DNA from: a bacterium
Lineage (GTDB): Bacteria; Bacillota; Clostridia; Christensenellales; Aristaeellaceae
Direction: 5' to 3'
Assembly: GCA_004563405.1 (NCBI GenBank)
Contig: SFTH01000004.1
Coordinates: 124,001-188,000 of the forward strand
Length of the DNA: 64,000 nt
Under the pieces are notes generated by a model. The model did no database searches. It saw only the letters and a program-made list of their open reading frames with translations, and was not told the DNA's origin. Position 1 is the stretch's first letter; each line of letters begins with the position of its first letter. Both the position numbers and the translations under genes were made by a program. Below are positions 8,109 through 18,514 of the stretch, piece by piece.

Positions 8109-10292
8109 ATGGATTTCAAGACCTATTCCATGGATCTGGGCGGAAGAGAGCTCAGGCTCGAGTTCGGCAAGTATGCCGGACAGGCCAGCGGCGCGTGCTT
8201 CGTGCGCTATGGCGATACCTGTGTGCTGGTCACGGCGACCGTTGCGGAGACGCCGCGTCCGGGCATCGACTTCTTTCCGCTGAGCGTGGATTTTGAAGAA
8301 AAGCTGTATTCCGTGGGCCACATCCCGGGCTCCTGGAATCGCCGCGAGGGCCGTCCGGCGGAGAAGGCCATCCTGACCAGCCGCCTGATCGACCGCCCGC
8401 TGCGCCCCCTGTTCCCCAAGGGAATGCGTCACGACGTGTCCGTGGTCGCCACCGTCATGTCCGTCGAACAGGACAACATCCCGGACATCCCCGCGATGAT
8501 CGGCGCGTCCGCCGCCCTGTCCATCTCCGAGATTCCGTGGGCCGGCCCCATCGGCGCGGTGAACATCGGCTATGTGGACGGCGAATACATCGTCAACCCC
8601 ACCGTCGAGCAGCGCGAGGTCTCCCTGATGAACCTGACCGTCGCCGGTACCTCCGAGGCCGTTCTGATGGTCGAGGCCGGTGCGAAAGAGGTCTCCGAGG
8701 AGGTCATGCTGGGCGCCATCCTGTTCGCTCACGAGGAGATCAAGAAGATCGTCGCCCTCATCAACACCATCAAGGCCGAGATCGGCAAGGAGAAGAAGGA
8801 ATTCCCGCTCCAGCTGCCGGGCGAGGACGTGAAGGCCGCCGTGCGCGAGTATGCCTACGAAAAGGTGCAGTGGATGTTTGAAACCTTCGACCGCGCGGAG
8901 CGCAACGCCCGCGAGGCCCAGGTCAAGGCCGAGGTCGCCGAGCACTTTGCGGAGCAGTTTGCAGGCCGCGAGGTAGAGGTTGGCGACGCGCTGTACGCCA
9001 TCCAGAAGGAAATCATGCGCCGCCACATCATCGACGAGGGCGTGCGTCCCGACGGCCGCAAGCTCACCGAGATCCGCCCCATCTGGTGCGAGGTCGGCGT
9101 GCTGCCCCGTCCCCACGGCTCCGGCGTGTTCACCCGCGGCCAGACCCAGGTCATGACCGTGTGCACCCTGGCGCCCGTGTCCGAGCAGCAGATCATCGAC
9201 GGCATCGGCACCCAGGATCGCAAGCGCTACATGCACCACTATAACTTCCCGGGATACTCCACCGGTGAGGCCAAGCCCGTCCGCAGCCCCGGTCGCCGCG
9301 AGATCGGCCACGGTGCGCTGGCGGAGCGCGCCCTGGAGCCCATGATCCCCTCCGTTGACGAGTTCCCCTACTGCCTGCGCCTGGTCTCCGAGGTCATGTC
9401 CTCCAACGGCTCCACCTCTCAGGCCTCCGTCTGCGGCTCCACGCTAGCGCTGATGGACGCGGGCGTTCCGATCAAGCGCCCCGTGGCCGGCGTCGCCATG
9501 GGCCTGATCAAGGACGTTGAGAACACCGGCAAGGTGGCTGTGCTGACCGACATCCAGGGTCTGGAGGACTTCCTGGGCGACATGGACTTCAAGGTCGCCG
9601 GCACCACCAAGGGCATCACCGCCATCCAGATGGACATCAAGATCAAGGGCATCGACGAGGCGATTCTGCGCCAGGCGCTGGCCCAGGCCTACGACGGCCG
9701 CCTGTTCATCCTGGACAAGATGCTCCAGACCATCCCGGCGCCGCGCGCTGAGCTGAGCAAGCATGCGCCGAAGATCGTCACCTTCATGATCAATCCCGAG
9801 AAGATCGGCGAGGTCGTCGGCCCCCGCGGCAAGACCATCAACAAGATCATCGACGAGACCGGCGTGAAGATCGACATCGAGGACGACGGCAGCGTGTTCA
9901 TCGCCACCGAGGACGCCGAGGCCGCCCGCCGCGCCCGTCAGATCATCGAGGGCATCGCCAAGGATCCGCAGGTGGGCGACACCTTCCTGGGCAAGGTCGT
10001 GCGCATCATGTCCTTCGGCGCGTTCATCGAGTACGCTCCGGGCAAGGACGGCATGCTGCACATCTCCAAGATGGCCAACGAGCGCGTGGAGAAGGTGGAG
10101 GATGTGATGAACATCGGCGACACCGTTCCCTGCAAGATCGCGGAGATCGACTCCCAGGGCCGCATCAACCTGCTGCGCACGGACATCGTCTATGAGGATG
10201 AATCCATGCCGGTGCGTCGCCCCCCGCGTCGCGACGGCGACCGCGGTGGCCGCGGCGGTGATCGCGGCGGACGTCGGCGCGATCGCGACTGA
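8109..10292 (+). CDS. pnp: polyribonucleotide nucleotidyltransferase (PNPase)
   Basis: A 727-residue PNPase, the phosphorolytic 3'-5' exoribonuclease central to mRNA decay. Two RNase PH-type core domains are visible: the first begins with RELRLEFGKYAGQASGACFV, the second contains the FTRGQTQVMTVCTL and LRLVSEVMSSNGSTSQASVC blocks. A KH domain follows (IGEVVGPRGKTINKI, about residue 565) and then an S1 domain (VGDTFLGKVVRIMSFGAF). The C-terminus is an Arg/Gly/Asp-rich tail. AAGGAGGGC precedes the ATG. Length is as expected. Confidence 0.98.
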   Translation: MDFKTYSMDLGGRELRLEFGKYAGQASGACFVRYGDTCVLVTATVAETPRPGIDFFPLSVDFEEKLYSVGHIPGSWNRREGRPAEKAILTSRLIDRPLRPLFPKGMRHDVSVVATVMSVEQDNIPDIPAMIGASAALSISEIPWAGPIGAVNIGYVDGEYIVNPTVEQREVSLMNLTVAGTSEAVLMVEAGAKEVSEEVMLGAILFAHEEIKKIVALINTIKAEIGKEKKEFPLQLPGEDVKAAVREYAYEKVQWMFETFDRAERNAREAQVKAEVAEHFAEQFAGREVEVGDALYAIQKEIMRRHIIDEGVRPDGRKLTEIRPIWCEVGVLPRPHGSGVFTRGQTQVMTVCTLAPVSEQQIIDGIGTQDRKRYMHHYNFPGYSTGEAKPVRSPGRREIGHGALAERALEPMIPSVDEFPYCLRLVSEVMSSNGSTSQASVCGSTLALMDAGVPIKRPVAGVAMGLIKDVENTGKVAVLTDIQGLEDFLGDMDFKVAGTTKGITAIQMDIKIKGIDEAILRQALAQAYDGRLFILDKMLQTIPAPRAELSKHAPKIVTFMINPEKIGEVVGPRGKTINKIIDETGVKIDIEDDGSVFIATEDAEAARRARQIIEGIAKDPQVGDTFLGKVVRIMSFGAFIEYAPGKDGMLHISKMANERVEKVEDVMNIGDTVPCKIAEIDSQGRINLLRTDIVYEDESMPVRRPPRRDGDRGGRGGDRGGRRRDRD

Positions 10293-10320
10293 TTTGCAAA
10301 GCGTGTAAATGGAAACCTGT

Positions 10321-10354
10321 GGATTGGGCATACTGGGTATGCCCAATCCGTTTT
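10321..10354 (+). terminator. perfect stem-loop terminator after pnp
   Basis: GGATTGGGCATAC (10321-10333) pairs perfectly with GTATGCCCAATCC (10337-10349) around a 3-base loop and is followed by GTTTTC. It lies 28 bases after the pnp stop and just before the next ribosome binding site, so it probably attenuates rather than blocks read-through. Confidence 0.75.
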
Positions 10355-10369
10355 CACAAGGAGAAGAAT

Positions 10370-11620
10370 ATGGCTTTTGATCTTTTGACAATGCCCAACG
10401 GGCTGCGGGTGGTGGGCGAGCGCATCCCCCACTTCCGCAGCGTGTCCGTGGGCCTTTGGATCGGCACCGGCTCTCAGCACGAGCAGAGCGGCGAGGCGGG
10501 GCTGAGTCACTTCCTGGAGCACATGGTCTTCAAGGGGACCGAGAAGCGCAGCGCCCGGCAGATCGCCGAGGAGATGGATGCGGTGGGCGGACAGCTCAAC
10601 GCCTTCACCTCCAAGGAGTGCACCTGCTTCTACGCCAAGACCGTGGACGAACACCTGGATCTGGCTATGGACGTGGTCTGCGACCTGGCGACCCATCCCA
10701 CCTTCGACCCGAAGGAGCTGGAGAAGGAGAAGGGCGTGGTGCTGGAGGAGATCTCCATGGCCGAGGATACGCCCGAGGATCTGGTGCACGAAATCCTGAT
10801 GCTGGCCAACTACGGCGACCAGCCCGTGGCGCGGCCCATTCTGGGCACGGCGGAGAAGATTTCCGGCTATCGCAGGGAGAACCTTGCGGACTACTGGAAG
10901 TGCATGTACCGCCCGCAGAACGCGGTGCTCTCCATCGCCGGCAACTACGATTGGGCGCAGGTACAGGCGCTGCTCGAGGCCCATCTGGGCGCGTGGGCGC
11001 CGGAGGGCCTGCGGGCGCACGGCTGCGACACCCAGAGCGTCGCGCCCACCTGCCTGGCGCGGGAGAAGGAGATCGAGCAGGTGCATATCTGCCTGGGTTT
11101 TCCGGGGCTGTCCATCGGCGATCCGCGCAACTATGAGCTCTCCCTGTTCAACAGCGTCTACGGCGGTGCGATGTCCTCGCGCCTGTTCCAGAAGATCCGC
11201 GAGGAGAGCGGCATGGCCTACACCGTGTACAGCTATCCCAACGCCTACACTGACTGCGGCATGCTCTCGGTCTACGCCGCCACCAACCCGGACACGGCGG
11301 CGCAGGTCTACGAACAGATTCTGGAGGTGACCCGCGCCTTTGCCCGCGAGGGTCTGACCCGGGAGGAGTTCAACATGGCCCGGGAACAGCTGAAGGCCAG
11401 CTTTATCCTCGGCAGCGAATCCACGTCCTCGCGCATGCAGTCCAACGGGCGGCGCATGCTGCTGATGAACGAGACGCGCACCGAGAGCGAGGTCATCGAC
11501 CGGGTGAACGCCATCACCTTCGAGAGCGCGAACGACCTGATGCGCGCGACCCTCACCGCGCCCCATTCCCTCGCCCTGGTTGGCAAGGGTGCAAAGGCGC
11601 TGGTAAAGCAGATGTACTGA
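10370..11620 (+). CDS. M16 family zinc metallopeptidase (processing-peptidase-like)
   Basis: A 416-residue M16 (insulinase/mitochondrial processing peptidase family) enzyme, the kind found downstream of pnp in many Bacillota (MlpA/YmxG type). The inverted zinc motif HxxEH reads HFLEH at residues 47-51, with the downstream Glu in the DEHLDLAMDVVCDLATHPTF region. The second half is the inactive M16 domain (residues about 165-345). The start at 10370 gives the canonical N-terminus MAFDLLTMPNGLRVV, and AAGGAGAAG precedes it. There is no signal peptide, so it is probably cytosolic. The substrate is unknown. Confidence 0.9.
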   Translation: MAFDLLTMPNGLRVVGERIPHFRSVSVGLWIGTGSQHEQSGEAGLSHFLEHMVFKGTEKRSARQIAEEMDAVGGQLNAFTSKECTCFYAKTVDEHLDLAMDVVCDLATHPTFDPKELEKEKGVVLEEISMAEDTPEDLVHEILMLANYGDQPVARPILGTAEKISGYRRENLADYWKCMYRPQNAVLSIAGNYDWAQVQALLEAHLGAWAPEGLRAHGCDTQSVAPTCLAREKEIEQVHICLGFPGLSIGDPRNYELSLFNSVYGGAMSSRLFQKIREESGMAYTVYSYPNAYTDCGMLSVYAATNPDTAAQVYEQILEVTRAFAREGLTREEFNMAREQLKASFILGSESTSSRMQSNGRRMLLMNETRTESEVIDRVNAITFESANDLMRATLTAPHSLALVGKGAKALVKQMY

Positions 11621-11630
11621 ACATGCAGAG

Positions 11631-11670
11631 AACCGCCCTGCGCACAGATTCTGTGCGCAGGGCGGTTTTG
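11631..11670. terminator. bidirectional terminator between M16 peptidase and purL
   Basis: A 17-base perfect stem: AACCGCCCTGCGCACAG (11631-11647) and its complement at 11651-11667 around ATT. T-runs on the + side and A/T bases on the other side allow it to end both converging units. Confidence 0.9.
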
Positions 11671-11689
11671 TCGTGCCGGTTCGGGTATT

Positions 11690-14600
11690 TTACTTTCTGA
11701 AATAGTCCACCGCGCCGCGGAACATGCCGGTGTCCCAGGGGAAGCGGGCGTTGCGGTAGAGCAGCTCGCCGGTGCGCTCGGCGTGGCCCATGCGGCCGAA
11801 TACGCGGCCGTCCGGGCTGGTGATGCCCTCGATGGCGTCCACAGAGCCGTTGGGATTGAAGAGCACGTCCATGCTGGGCTGGCCGTCCAGATCCACATAC
11901 TGGGTGGCGATCTGTCCGTTCGCCTTCAGGGCGGCGACGGTCTCCGCGTCGGCCACGAAGCGGCCTTCGCCGTGGGAGATCGGAATGGTGAACACGTCGC
12001 CCACATTGGCATACATCATCCACGGGCTCTTGTCGCTGGCCACGCGGGTGTGTACCAGACGACTCTGGTGGCGGCCGATGTGGTTGAAGGTCAGGGTCGG
12101 CGCGTCGGCGGCGGCCTCGCGGATCTCGCCGTAGGGCACCAGACCCAGCTTGATCAGCGCCTGGAAGCCGTTGCAGATGCCGCCGATCAGGCCGTCCCGG
12201 GCGGAGAGAAGCTTCGTCACCTCGTCGGCCACGACCGGGTTGCGGAAGAAGGCCGTGATGAACTTGCCGGAGCCGTCCGGCTCGTCGCCGCCGGAGAAGC
12301 CGCCGGGGATGAAGATGATCTGACTCTGGGCGATCCTGCGCGCGAACTCCGCCGCAGATTCGGCGACGTCCTTCGCGCTGAGGTTGCGCACCACCAGCAC
12401 GTCCGCCTCCGCGCCCGCGCGCTCGAAGGCCTTCAGTGTGTCGTATTCGCAGTTGGTGCCGGGGAAGACGGGAATCAGAACCCGTGGCCGGGCGATGCCC
12501 AGGCCGGAGGTTTTGCGCGCCGTGCAATGGTAATTGAAGGTCTCTGGGGCGGGATAATCGCGCGCTACGGTGGCCGGGAACACGCCATTGAGCCTCTGTT
12601 CGTAGGCGGCCTCGACTGCGTTCATGTCCGCGCGGCTGCCGTCGGAGATCAGCGCGTAATCAGCGATGGTCACGCCGATTCTGTTCTCGCCGTCCGCGCT
12701 TGCGTACTCCACCAGGAAGCTGCCCACGGCGGGAGCGAAGAGATCCGCGCCGGTTTCGAGCTTTACGCCCACATGGTTGCCCAGGCTCATCTTCATCAGC
12801 GCCTCCGCGGCGCCGCCGAAGCCCAGCGCCCAGGCGGAGACGATCTCGCCGGAGGCGATCTTTTCCGCCACGCGGTCGAAGGTGTCGCGCAGGGACTGCA
12901 CCTCGGGCAGCCCGTTCGCCCGCAGCGCGGGTGCAAAGAGGCCGATGGCGTGGCCCGGGGCCTTGAATTCGCCGGAGATGATGTCCTTGCCGGGGCAGAC
13001 CTGCACGGCGAAGGACACCAGCGTCGGCGGGACGTGCATCTGCTCGAAGGAGCCGGACATGGAATCCTTGCCGCCGATGGCTGCGGCTTCGAGGTCCAGC
13101 TGGGCCTCCAGCGCGCCCAGCAGGGCGGACAGCGGGCGGCCCCACTTTTCGGCTTCGCCGGTCATGCGCTCAAAGTATTCCTGGAAGGTCAGGTGCGCGC
13201 CGCGCCAGCCTGCGCCTGCGGCCACCAGCTTCGCCATGGACTCCACCACGGCCAGATATGCGCCGCGATAGGGGCTCTTCTCGGAGAGGCAGGGATGGAA
13301 GCCGTAGCTCATCACGGAGGCGGTGTCCGCGTTTTTGTCCGGCAGGGGGATCAGGGAGGCCATCGCCTGGGCGGGAGTCTTCTGATACCTGCCGCCGAAG
13401 GGCATCAGCAGGGAGCACGCGCCGTTGGTGGCGTCGAAGCGCTCGGAGAGACCGCGACGTGAGCAGAAGTTCAGATCGCCCGCCAGATCCAGCATGCGCG
13501 CGGCGAAGGGCGCGTCGCTCCGGGCGGGAACGTAGGCCGCCTGAGGCTCGACGCGAACCTCGGCGTACTTGGGCGCGCCGTTGGAGTTCAGGAATTCGCG
13601 GCTCATGTCCACGATGGTGCGGCCGTTCCACTCCATCACCATGCGGGGGGACTCAGTGACCACCGCGACGGGAGTGGACTCCAGGTTTTCCGCGTCGGCC
13701 AGCGCGCGGAAGGCGGAAACGTCCTCGGGGGCCAGCACTACGGCCATGCGCTCCTGGGATTCGGAGATGGCGATCTCGGTGCCGTCCAGGCCCTCGTACT
13801 TCTTGGGAACTGCATTCAGGTTGATCTTCAGACCGTCGGCCAGCTCGCCGATGGCGACGGACACGCCGCCCGCGCCGAAGTCGTTGCAGCGCTTGATGCG
13901 CTTCGAAGCCTCGGGGTTGCGGAACAGGCGCTGGAGCTTGCGCTCTTCCGGCGCGTTGCCCTTCTGCACCTCCGCGCCGCACTGGGTGATGGAGGACACG
14001 GTGTGGGATTTGGAGGAGCCCGTCGCGCCGCCCATGCCGTCGCGGCCGGTGCGGCCGCCCAGCAGGATCACCACGTCGCCCGGAGCGGGAACCTCCCGGC
14101 GCACGTTTTCCGCCGGAGCCGCGCCCACCACCGCGCCGATTTCCATGCGCTTGGCGGCGTAGCCGTCGTGGTAGATTTCATCCACCAGGCCGGTGGCCAG
14201 GCCGATCTGGTTGCCGTAGGAGGAATAGCCCGCCGCCGCGCCGGTGACCAGCTGGCGTTGGGGGAGCTTGCCCTTCAGGGTCTCCTCCACCGCGCGGGTG
14301 GGGTCCGCCGCGCCGGTCACGCGCATGGCCTGATAGACGTAGGCGCGGCCGGACAGGGGATCGCGGATCGCGCCGCCGATGCAGGTGGCCGCGCCGCCGA
14401 AGGGCTCGATCTCGGTGGGATGGTTGTGGGTCTCGTTCTTGAACAGCAGCAGCCACTGAGCAGGCCCCGGGACGCAAGCACCTTCGCGCCGATGGTGCCC
14501 ACGTCCATGAGGGTCACGGGCTTCGTGCGGCCGATCTCCGCGCGGGCGTCCTGATAGCGCTTCCAGGCGGCCTCCACGTCCGCGTCCTCAAAGGACACGT

Positions 14601-15297
14601 CGGTGAGCTGGGTCAGGAAGGTGGTGTGGCGGCAGTGGTCGCTCCAGTAGGTGTCGATCACGCGGATCTCGGTCATGGTGGGGTCGCGCCGCTCGCTGCG
14701 GAAGTAGTCCTGGCAGAAGAGCAGGTCGTTCAGATCCATCGCCAGGCCCAGCTGCTTCATCAGCGCCTCCAGCGCCGCGCGGTCCATGGAGAGGAAGCCC
14801 TCAATGGTCGCCACGGTCTCCGGCAGCGCATACTGCATCTTCAGCGTCTCCACGGGGTCGAGGGAGGCCTCGCGCTTCTCCACGGGGTTGATCAGATAGC
14901 TGCGGATGGCGGCCTTCTGCTTTTCGCTCAGCGCGCCGGTGAAGATGTACACCACGGCGGTGCGGATCAGCGGGCGCTCGCAGCCGTAGGCCAGCTGGAT
15001 GCACTGGCTGGCGGAGTCCGCGCGCTGGTCGAACTGGCCAGGCAGATACTCCGCCGCCAGCACCCAGTCGCCGCCCTCGGGCAGCGCGTCGCAGACCTGA
15101 TCGGCCTGGGGCTCGGAGAACACCGTGGGAATGCTGCGGTGGAACAGCTCCTCGTCCAGGCCCTCCACGTCGTAGCGGTTCAGAAGGCGCAGGTTCGTGA
15201 GCTCCGGGATGCGCAAAAAGGACTGAATGTCCTTCAGCGTGGCCTGAGCCTCGTGGTCAAAGCCGGGTTTCTTCTCTACATACAGCCTGTAAACCAT
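11690..15297 (-). pseudogene. purL: phosphoribosylformylglycinamidine synthase (long PurL), frame broken by an internal deletion
   Basis: Large single-chain FGAM synthase, step 4 of purine synthesis. The N-terminal 275 residues run from the ATG at 15297 to ...GAKVLASRGLL; the rest continues in another frame as WLLLFKNETHNHPTEIEPFG through MRVTGAADP to the glutaminase domain with GICNGFQ (nucleophile Cys) and SHGEGRFV. At the junction near 14458-14462 about 25-27 residues normally present in the family (the segment leading to WLxxFKNETHNHP) are missing. The remaining length is 3n+2, confirming the frame break. All other regions look intact and conserved. It is the last gene of the purine operon. 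An assembly error is as likely as a real mutation. Confidence 0.9.
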
Positions 15298-15310
15298 GCC
15301 AAACGCTCCT

Positions 15311-16591
15311 TTATTGTTCGTTGAGCGCGCGCATGGCCCGCTGGCCGATGTCGCTGCGCATGTACATGTCCTGGAAGGAGACCTTGCGGGCCGCGGCGTA
15401 GGCCTCGTGGATGGCGTCGCCCAGGGTGGGCGCGGTGGCCGTCACGCCCAGCACGCGCCCACCGCTGGTGCGAAGCACGCCGTCCTTCAGGCTGGTGCCG
15501 CTGTGGAACACCCGCACATTGGAGGCATTCTCCGCGCCGCCCAGGCGAATCTCCCGGCCCTTTTCGTACTTCTCCGGATAGCCGCCGGAGGCGAGAATCA
15601 CGCAGCAGGCCGCGCCGTCGGAGAACTCCACCTCCGTCTGATCCAGCGTGCCGTACTCGCAGGCGCGCATGATGGTCAGCAGGTCGCTCCTGAGCAGCGG
15701 CAGCACCACCTGGGTCTCCGGGTCGCCGAAGCGGCAGTTGTACTCGATGACCTTCGGGCCGTCCTTGGTGATCATCAGCCCGAAGTACAGGCAGCCGCGG
15801 AAGGTGCGGCCCTCGGCGTTCATGGCGGCGATGGTGGGCAGGAAGATCTCCTGCATGCAGCGCTCGGCCACGGCGGGGGTGTAGTAGGGGTTGGGGGCGA
15901 TGGTGCCCATGCCGCCGGTGTTCAGGCCGGTGTCGTGGTCGCCCACGCGCTTGTGGTCCATGGAGGAGACCATGGGTTTGACGGTCTTGCCGTCGGTGAA
16001 GGCCAGCACGGAGACCTCCGGTCCCTCGAGGAACTCCTCGATGACCACGCGGTTGCCGCTCTCGCCGAAGTGCTTGTCCAACATGATGGTCTTGATGGCG
16101 TCGCGGGCCGCATCCGCGTCCGCGCAGATCAGCACGCCCTTGCCCAGGGCCAGCCCGTCCGCCTTCACCACCACCGGGAAGGAACCGCTCAGCGCATAGG
16201 CCGTGGCGGCCTCGGGGTCGGAGAAGGTTTCATACTTTGCGGTGGGAATGCCATACTTCTTCATCAGGTTCTTGGAAAAGACCTTGCTGGCCTCGATCTC
16301 CGCCGCCCGCGCCTCGGGGCCGAAGCAGGGAATGCCGATGGCGTGCAGCCGGTCTACGCAGCCCATGGCCAGCGGATCGTCCGGGGCCACGACGGCGAAA
16401 TCAATGGCGCTTTCGAATGCGAAGCGCACCACGCCCTCGATGTCCGTGGCGGCGATGGGCACGCACTGCGCGTCGGATGCGATGCCGCCGTTTCCGGGCA
16501 GGGCGTAGATCTTTTCGACCTCGGGATTCTCAGCCAGTTTGCGGATGATGGCGTGCTCGCGTCCACCGCCGCCGACGACCATAATTTTCAT
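15311..16591 (-). CDS. purD: phosphoribosylamine--glycine ligase (GAR synthetase)
   Basis: A 426-residue PurD, an ATP-grasp enzyme joining glycine to phosphoribosylamine (step 2). The N-terminus has MVVGGGGREHAIIRKL; ATP-grasp segments include FPVVVKADGLALGKGV, the GPEVSVLAFTDG block and the metal-binding YFGLMITKDGPKVIEYNCRFGDPE. Length is normal. It lies 13 bases before purL and 18 bases after the AICAR transformylase gene in the same operon. Confidence 0.98.
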   Translation of the reverse strand: MKIMVVGGGGREHAIIRKLAENPEVEKIYALPGNGGIASDAQCVPIAATDIEGVVRFAFESAIDFAVVAPDDPLAMGCVDRLHAIGIPCFGPEARAAEIEASKVFSKNLMKKYGIPTAKYETFSDPEAATAYALSGSFPVVVKADGLALGKGVLICADADAARDAIKTIMLDKHFGESGNRVVIEEFLEGPEVSVLAFTDGKTVKPMVSSMDHKRVGDHDTGLNTGGMGTIAPNPYYTPAVAERCMQEIFLPTIAAMNAEGRTFRGCLYFGLMITKDGPKVIEYNCRFGDPETQVVLPLLRSDLLTIMRACEYGTLDQTEVEFSDGAACCVILASGGYPEKYEKGREIRLGGAENASNVRVFHSGTSLKDGVLRTSGGRVLGVTATAPTLGDAIHEAYAAARKVSFQDMYMRSDIGQRAMRALNEQ

Positions 16592-16609
16592 GGAATTACC
16601 TCCTGAAGC

Positions 16610-17785
16610 TCAATGATGGAACAGCCGGATGCCGGTGAAGGCCATCGCGATGCCGTACTTGTTGCAGGTTTCGATCACGTTGTCGTCCCGGATGGAGCCG
16701 CCGGGCTGGGCGATGCAGGTCACGCCGCTCTTGCGGGCGCGCTCGATGTTGTCGCCGAAGGGGAAGAAGGCGTCGCTGCCCAGCGCCACGTCGGTGACGG
16801 TGGCGAGGAATTCCTTCTTTTCCTCGCGGGTCAGCGGCTCGGGGCGGGTGGTGAAGAACTGCTGCCAGACGCCGTCGCCCAGCACGTCCTCCCACTCGTC
16901 GGAGATGTACACGTCGATGGTGTTGTCGCGCACGGGGCGGCTGATGCCTTCCACGAAGGGCAGGTTCAGCACCTTCGGATGGCGGCGCAGGTGCCAGTTG
17001 TCAGCCTTGTTGCCCGCCAGACGGGTGCAGTGGATGCGGCTCTGCTGGCCTGCGCCCACGCCGATGGCCTGGCCGTCCTTGACGTAGCAGACGGAGTTGG
17101 ACTGGGTGTACTTCAGGGTGATCAGCGCCACCACCAGGTTGCGCTTCTGCGCGGCGGTCAGGCTCTTGTTCTCGGTGGGCAGATTGGCGAGCATGCTCTC
17201 GTCAATCTTCAGCGCGTTGCGGCCCTGCTCGAAGGTCACGCCGTAGCACATCTTGCGCTCAATTTCGGCGGGAACGTAGGAGGGATCCATCTCGAGCACG
17301 TTGTAGTTGCCCTTGCGCTTGGACTTGAGAATGGCGAGCGCCTCGTCAGTGTAGCCGGGGGCGATCACGCCGTCGGAGACCTCGCAAGCGAGCAGCTTCG
17401 CCGTGGCCGCGTCGCACACGTCGCTCAGGGCGGCGAAGTCGCCGTAGGAGGACATGCGGTCCGCGCCGCGGGCGCGGGCATAGGCGCAGGCGATGGGGGA
17501 GAGCTCCGCATCGGAGTCAATGAAGTAGATGCGGCGCAGGGTCTCGTCCAGGGGCAGGCCCAGGGCCGCGCCCGCGGGGCTGACGTGCTTGAAGGACGCG
17601 GCGGCGGGAAGTCCCGTGGCGGCCTTTAACTCGGTCACCAGCTGATAGCTGTTCAATGCGTCCAGAAAGTTGATGTAGCCGGGGCGGCCGTTGAGCACCT
17701 TCACCGGCAGTTCGCCGCGCTCCATGAAGATGCGCGCGGGCTTCTGATTGGGATTACAACCGTATTTGAGTTCCAGCTCCTGCAT
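16610..17785 (-). CDS. stand-alone AICAR transformylase (PurH C-domain-like)
   Basis: A 391-residue phosphoribosylaminoimidazolecarboxamide formyltransferase, step 9 of purine synthesis. It matches only the AICARFT part of PurH: ELKYGCNPNQKPA at the N-terminus, the catalytic Lys-His in ASFKHVSPAGAALG, and SDAFFPFGDNIERARKSGV near the end. The methylglyoxal-synthase-like IMP cyclohydrolase domain that starts normal PurH (about 520 residues) is absent. The neighbouring purO supplies that activity. This shorter type is known from some Clostridia and other lineages. Confidence 0.9.
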   Translation of the reverse strand: MQELELKYGCNPNQKPARIFMERGELPVKVLNGRPGYINFLDALNSYQLVTELKAATGLPAAASFKHVSPAGAALGLPLDETLRRIYFIDSDAELSPIACAYARARGADRMSSYGDFAALSDVCDAATAKLLACEVSDGVIAPGYTDEALAILKSKRKGNYNVLEMDPSYVPAEIERKMCYGVTFEQGRNALKIDESMLANLPTENKSLTAAQKRNLVVALITLKYTQSNSVCYVKDGQAIGVGAGQQSRIHCTRLAGNKADNWHLRRHPKVLNLPFVEGISRPVRDNTIDVYISDEWEDVLGDGVWQQFFTTRPEPLTREEKKEFLATVTDVALGSDAFFPFGDNIERARKSGVTCIAQPGGSIRDDNVIETCNKYGIAMAFTGIRLFHH

Positions 17786-17800
17786 GGCAAAGACGCTCCT

Positions 17801-18508
17801 TTAATGGTTCTTGTTGTAGATGCGGCTCTCGGTCGCGCCGGTGGCGAGATCAATGCTGCGGGTCCAGAGGGACACCTTGTTGTCCGGATTCAGGGAAGCC
17901 CAGATTTCATCGGAGAAGGCGGTAAAATCGTTTCCGAGGGCGACGCACTCCGGCTCTCCGGTGAAGGAGGGGATGGGGTTGCCGTCCTGGGCGTAGGTGT
18001 GGATGAAGTGGCCGCAGCCGCTCTTCACCCGGTCGTACTCGAAGAAGGAGCGCAGCGCGGCGCCGGTTTCGGGGTCACAGCAGCGCAGCACGCTCATCTC
18101 CAGGCGGAAGTCGCCGCCCACGCGCTCCACCATGGCGCTGATGCGGGGGGTGAAGTTGGGCGCGTCGGGCTCGAAGGTGCGCTTGCCGCAGGCGCGGTGG
18201 AAGTCGCCGCCGGCGAGAATGTCATCGCGGATGGTGTCGGTCTGGTCGCCGTTGGTGACGATGGTTCTGTCGCCCAGCACGCGCACGGGATGGTAGATGA
18301 TCAGGCTGGGATCCTGCATCTTCGAGGGATCGAAGGCCTCGGTGCGGATGCCGTCGCTCTCCTCGACAAACACGCGATTGCGGGAATTGACGCTGCGGCC
18401 CATGATGAAGTAGGCCAGGAAGGCGCGCGTCGCGTCGGCGCTCTTGCCGATCAGGATGCCGCGGCCGGGATAGGTGCTCGCGCCCACGGCGCTGGAAAGC
18501 TCTTTCAT
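17801..18508 (-). CDS. purO: PurO-type IMP cyclohydrolase
   Basis: A 235-residue protein matching the IMP cyclohydrolase family first described in archaea (PurO). It closes the FAICAR ring to IMP, the last step. Family-like stretches are STYPGRGILIGKSADATRAF, an SRNRVF segment, a DPSLIIYHPVR block and NGDQTDTI. It sits between purN and the stand-alone AICAR transformylase, so the two together replace bifunctional PurH. The start is placed at the ATG at 18508 behind GGAGCG; a TTG six bases upstream is possible. Confidence 0.88.
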   Translation of the reverse strand: MKELSSAVGASTYPGRGILIGKSADATRAFLAYFIMGRSVNSRNRVFVEESDGIRTEAFDPSKMQDPSLIIYHPVRVLGDRTIVTNGDQTDTIRDDILAGGDFHRACGKRTFEPDAPNFTPRISAMVERVGGDFRLEMSVLRCCDPETGAALRSFFEYDRVKSGCGHFIHTYAQDGNPIPSFTGEPECVALGNDFTAFSDEIWASLNPDNKVSLWTRSIDLATGATESRIYNKNH

Positions 18509-18514
18509 GTTCAA

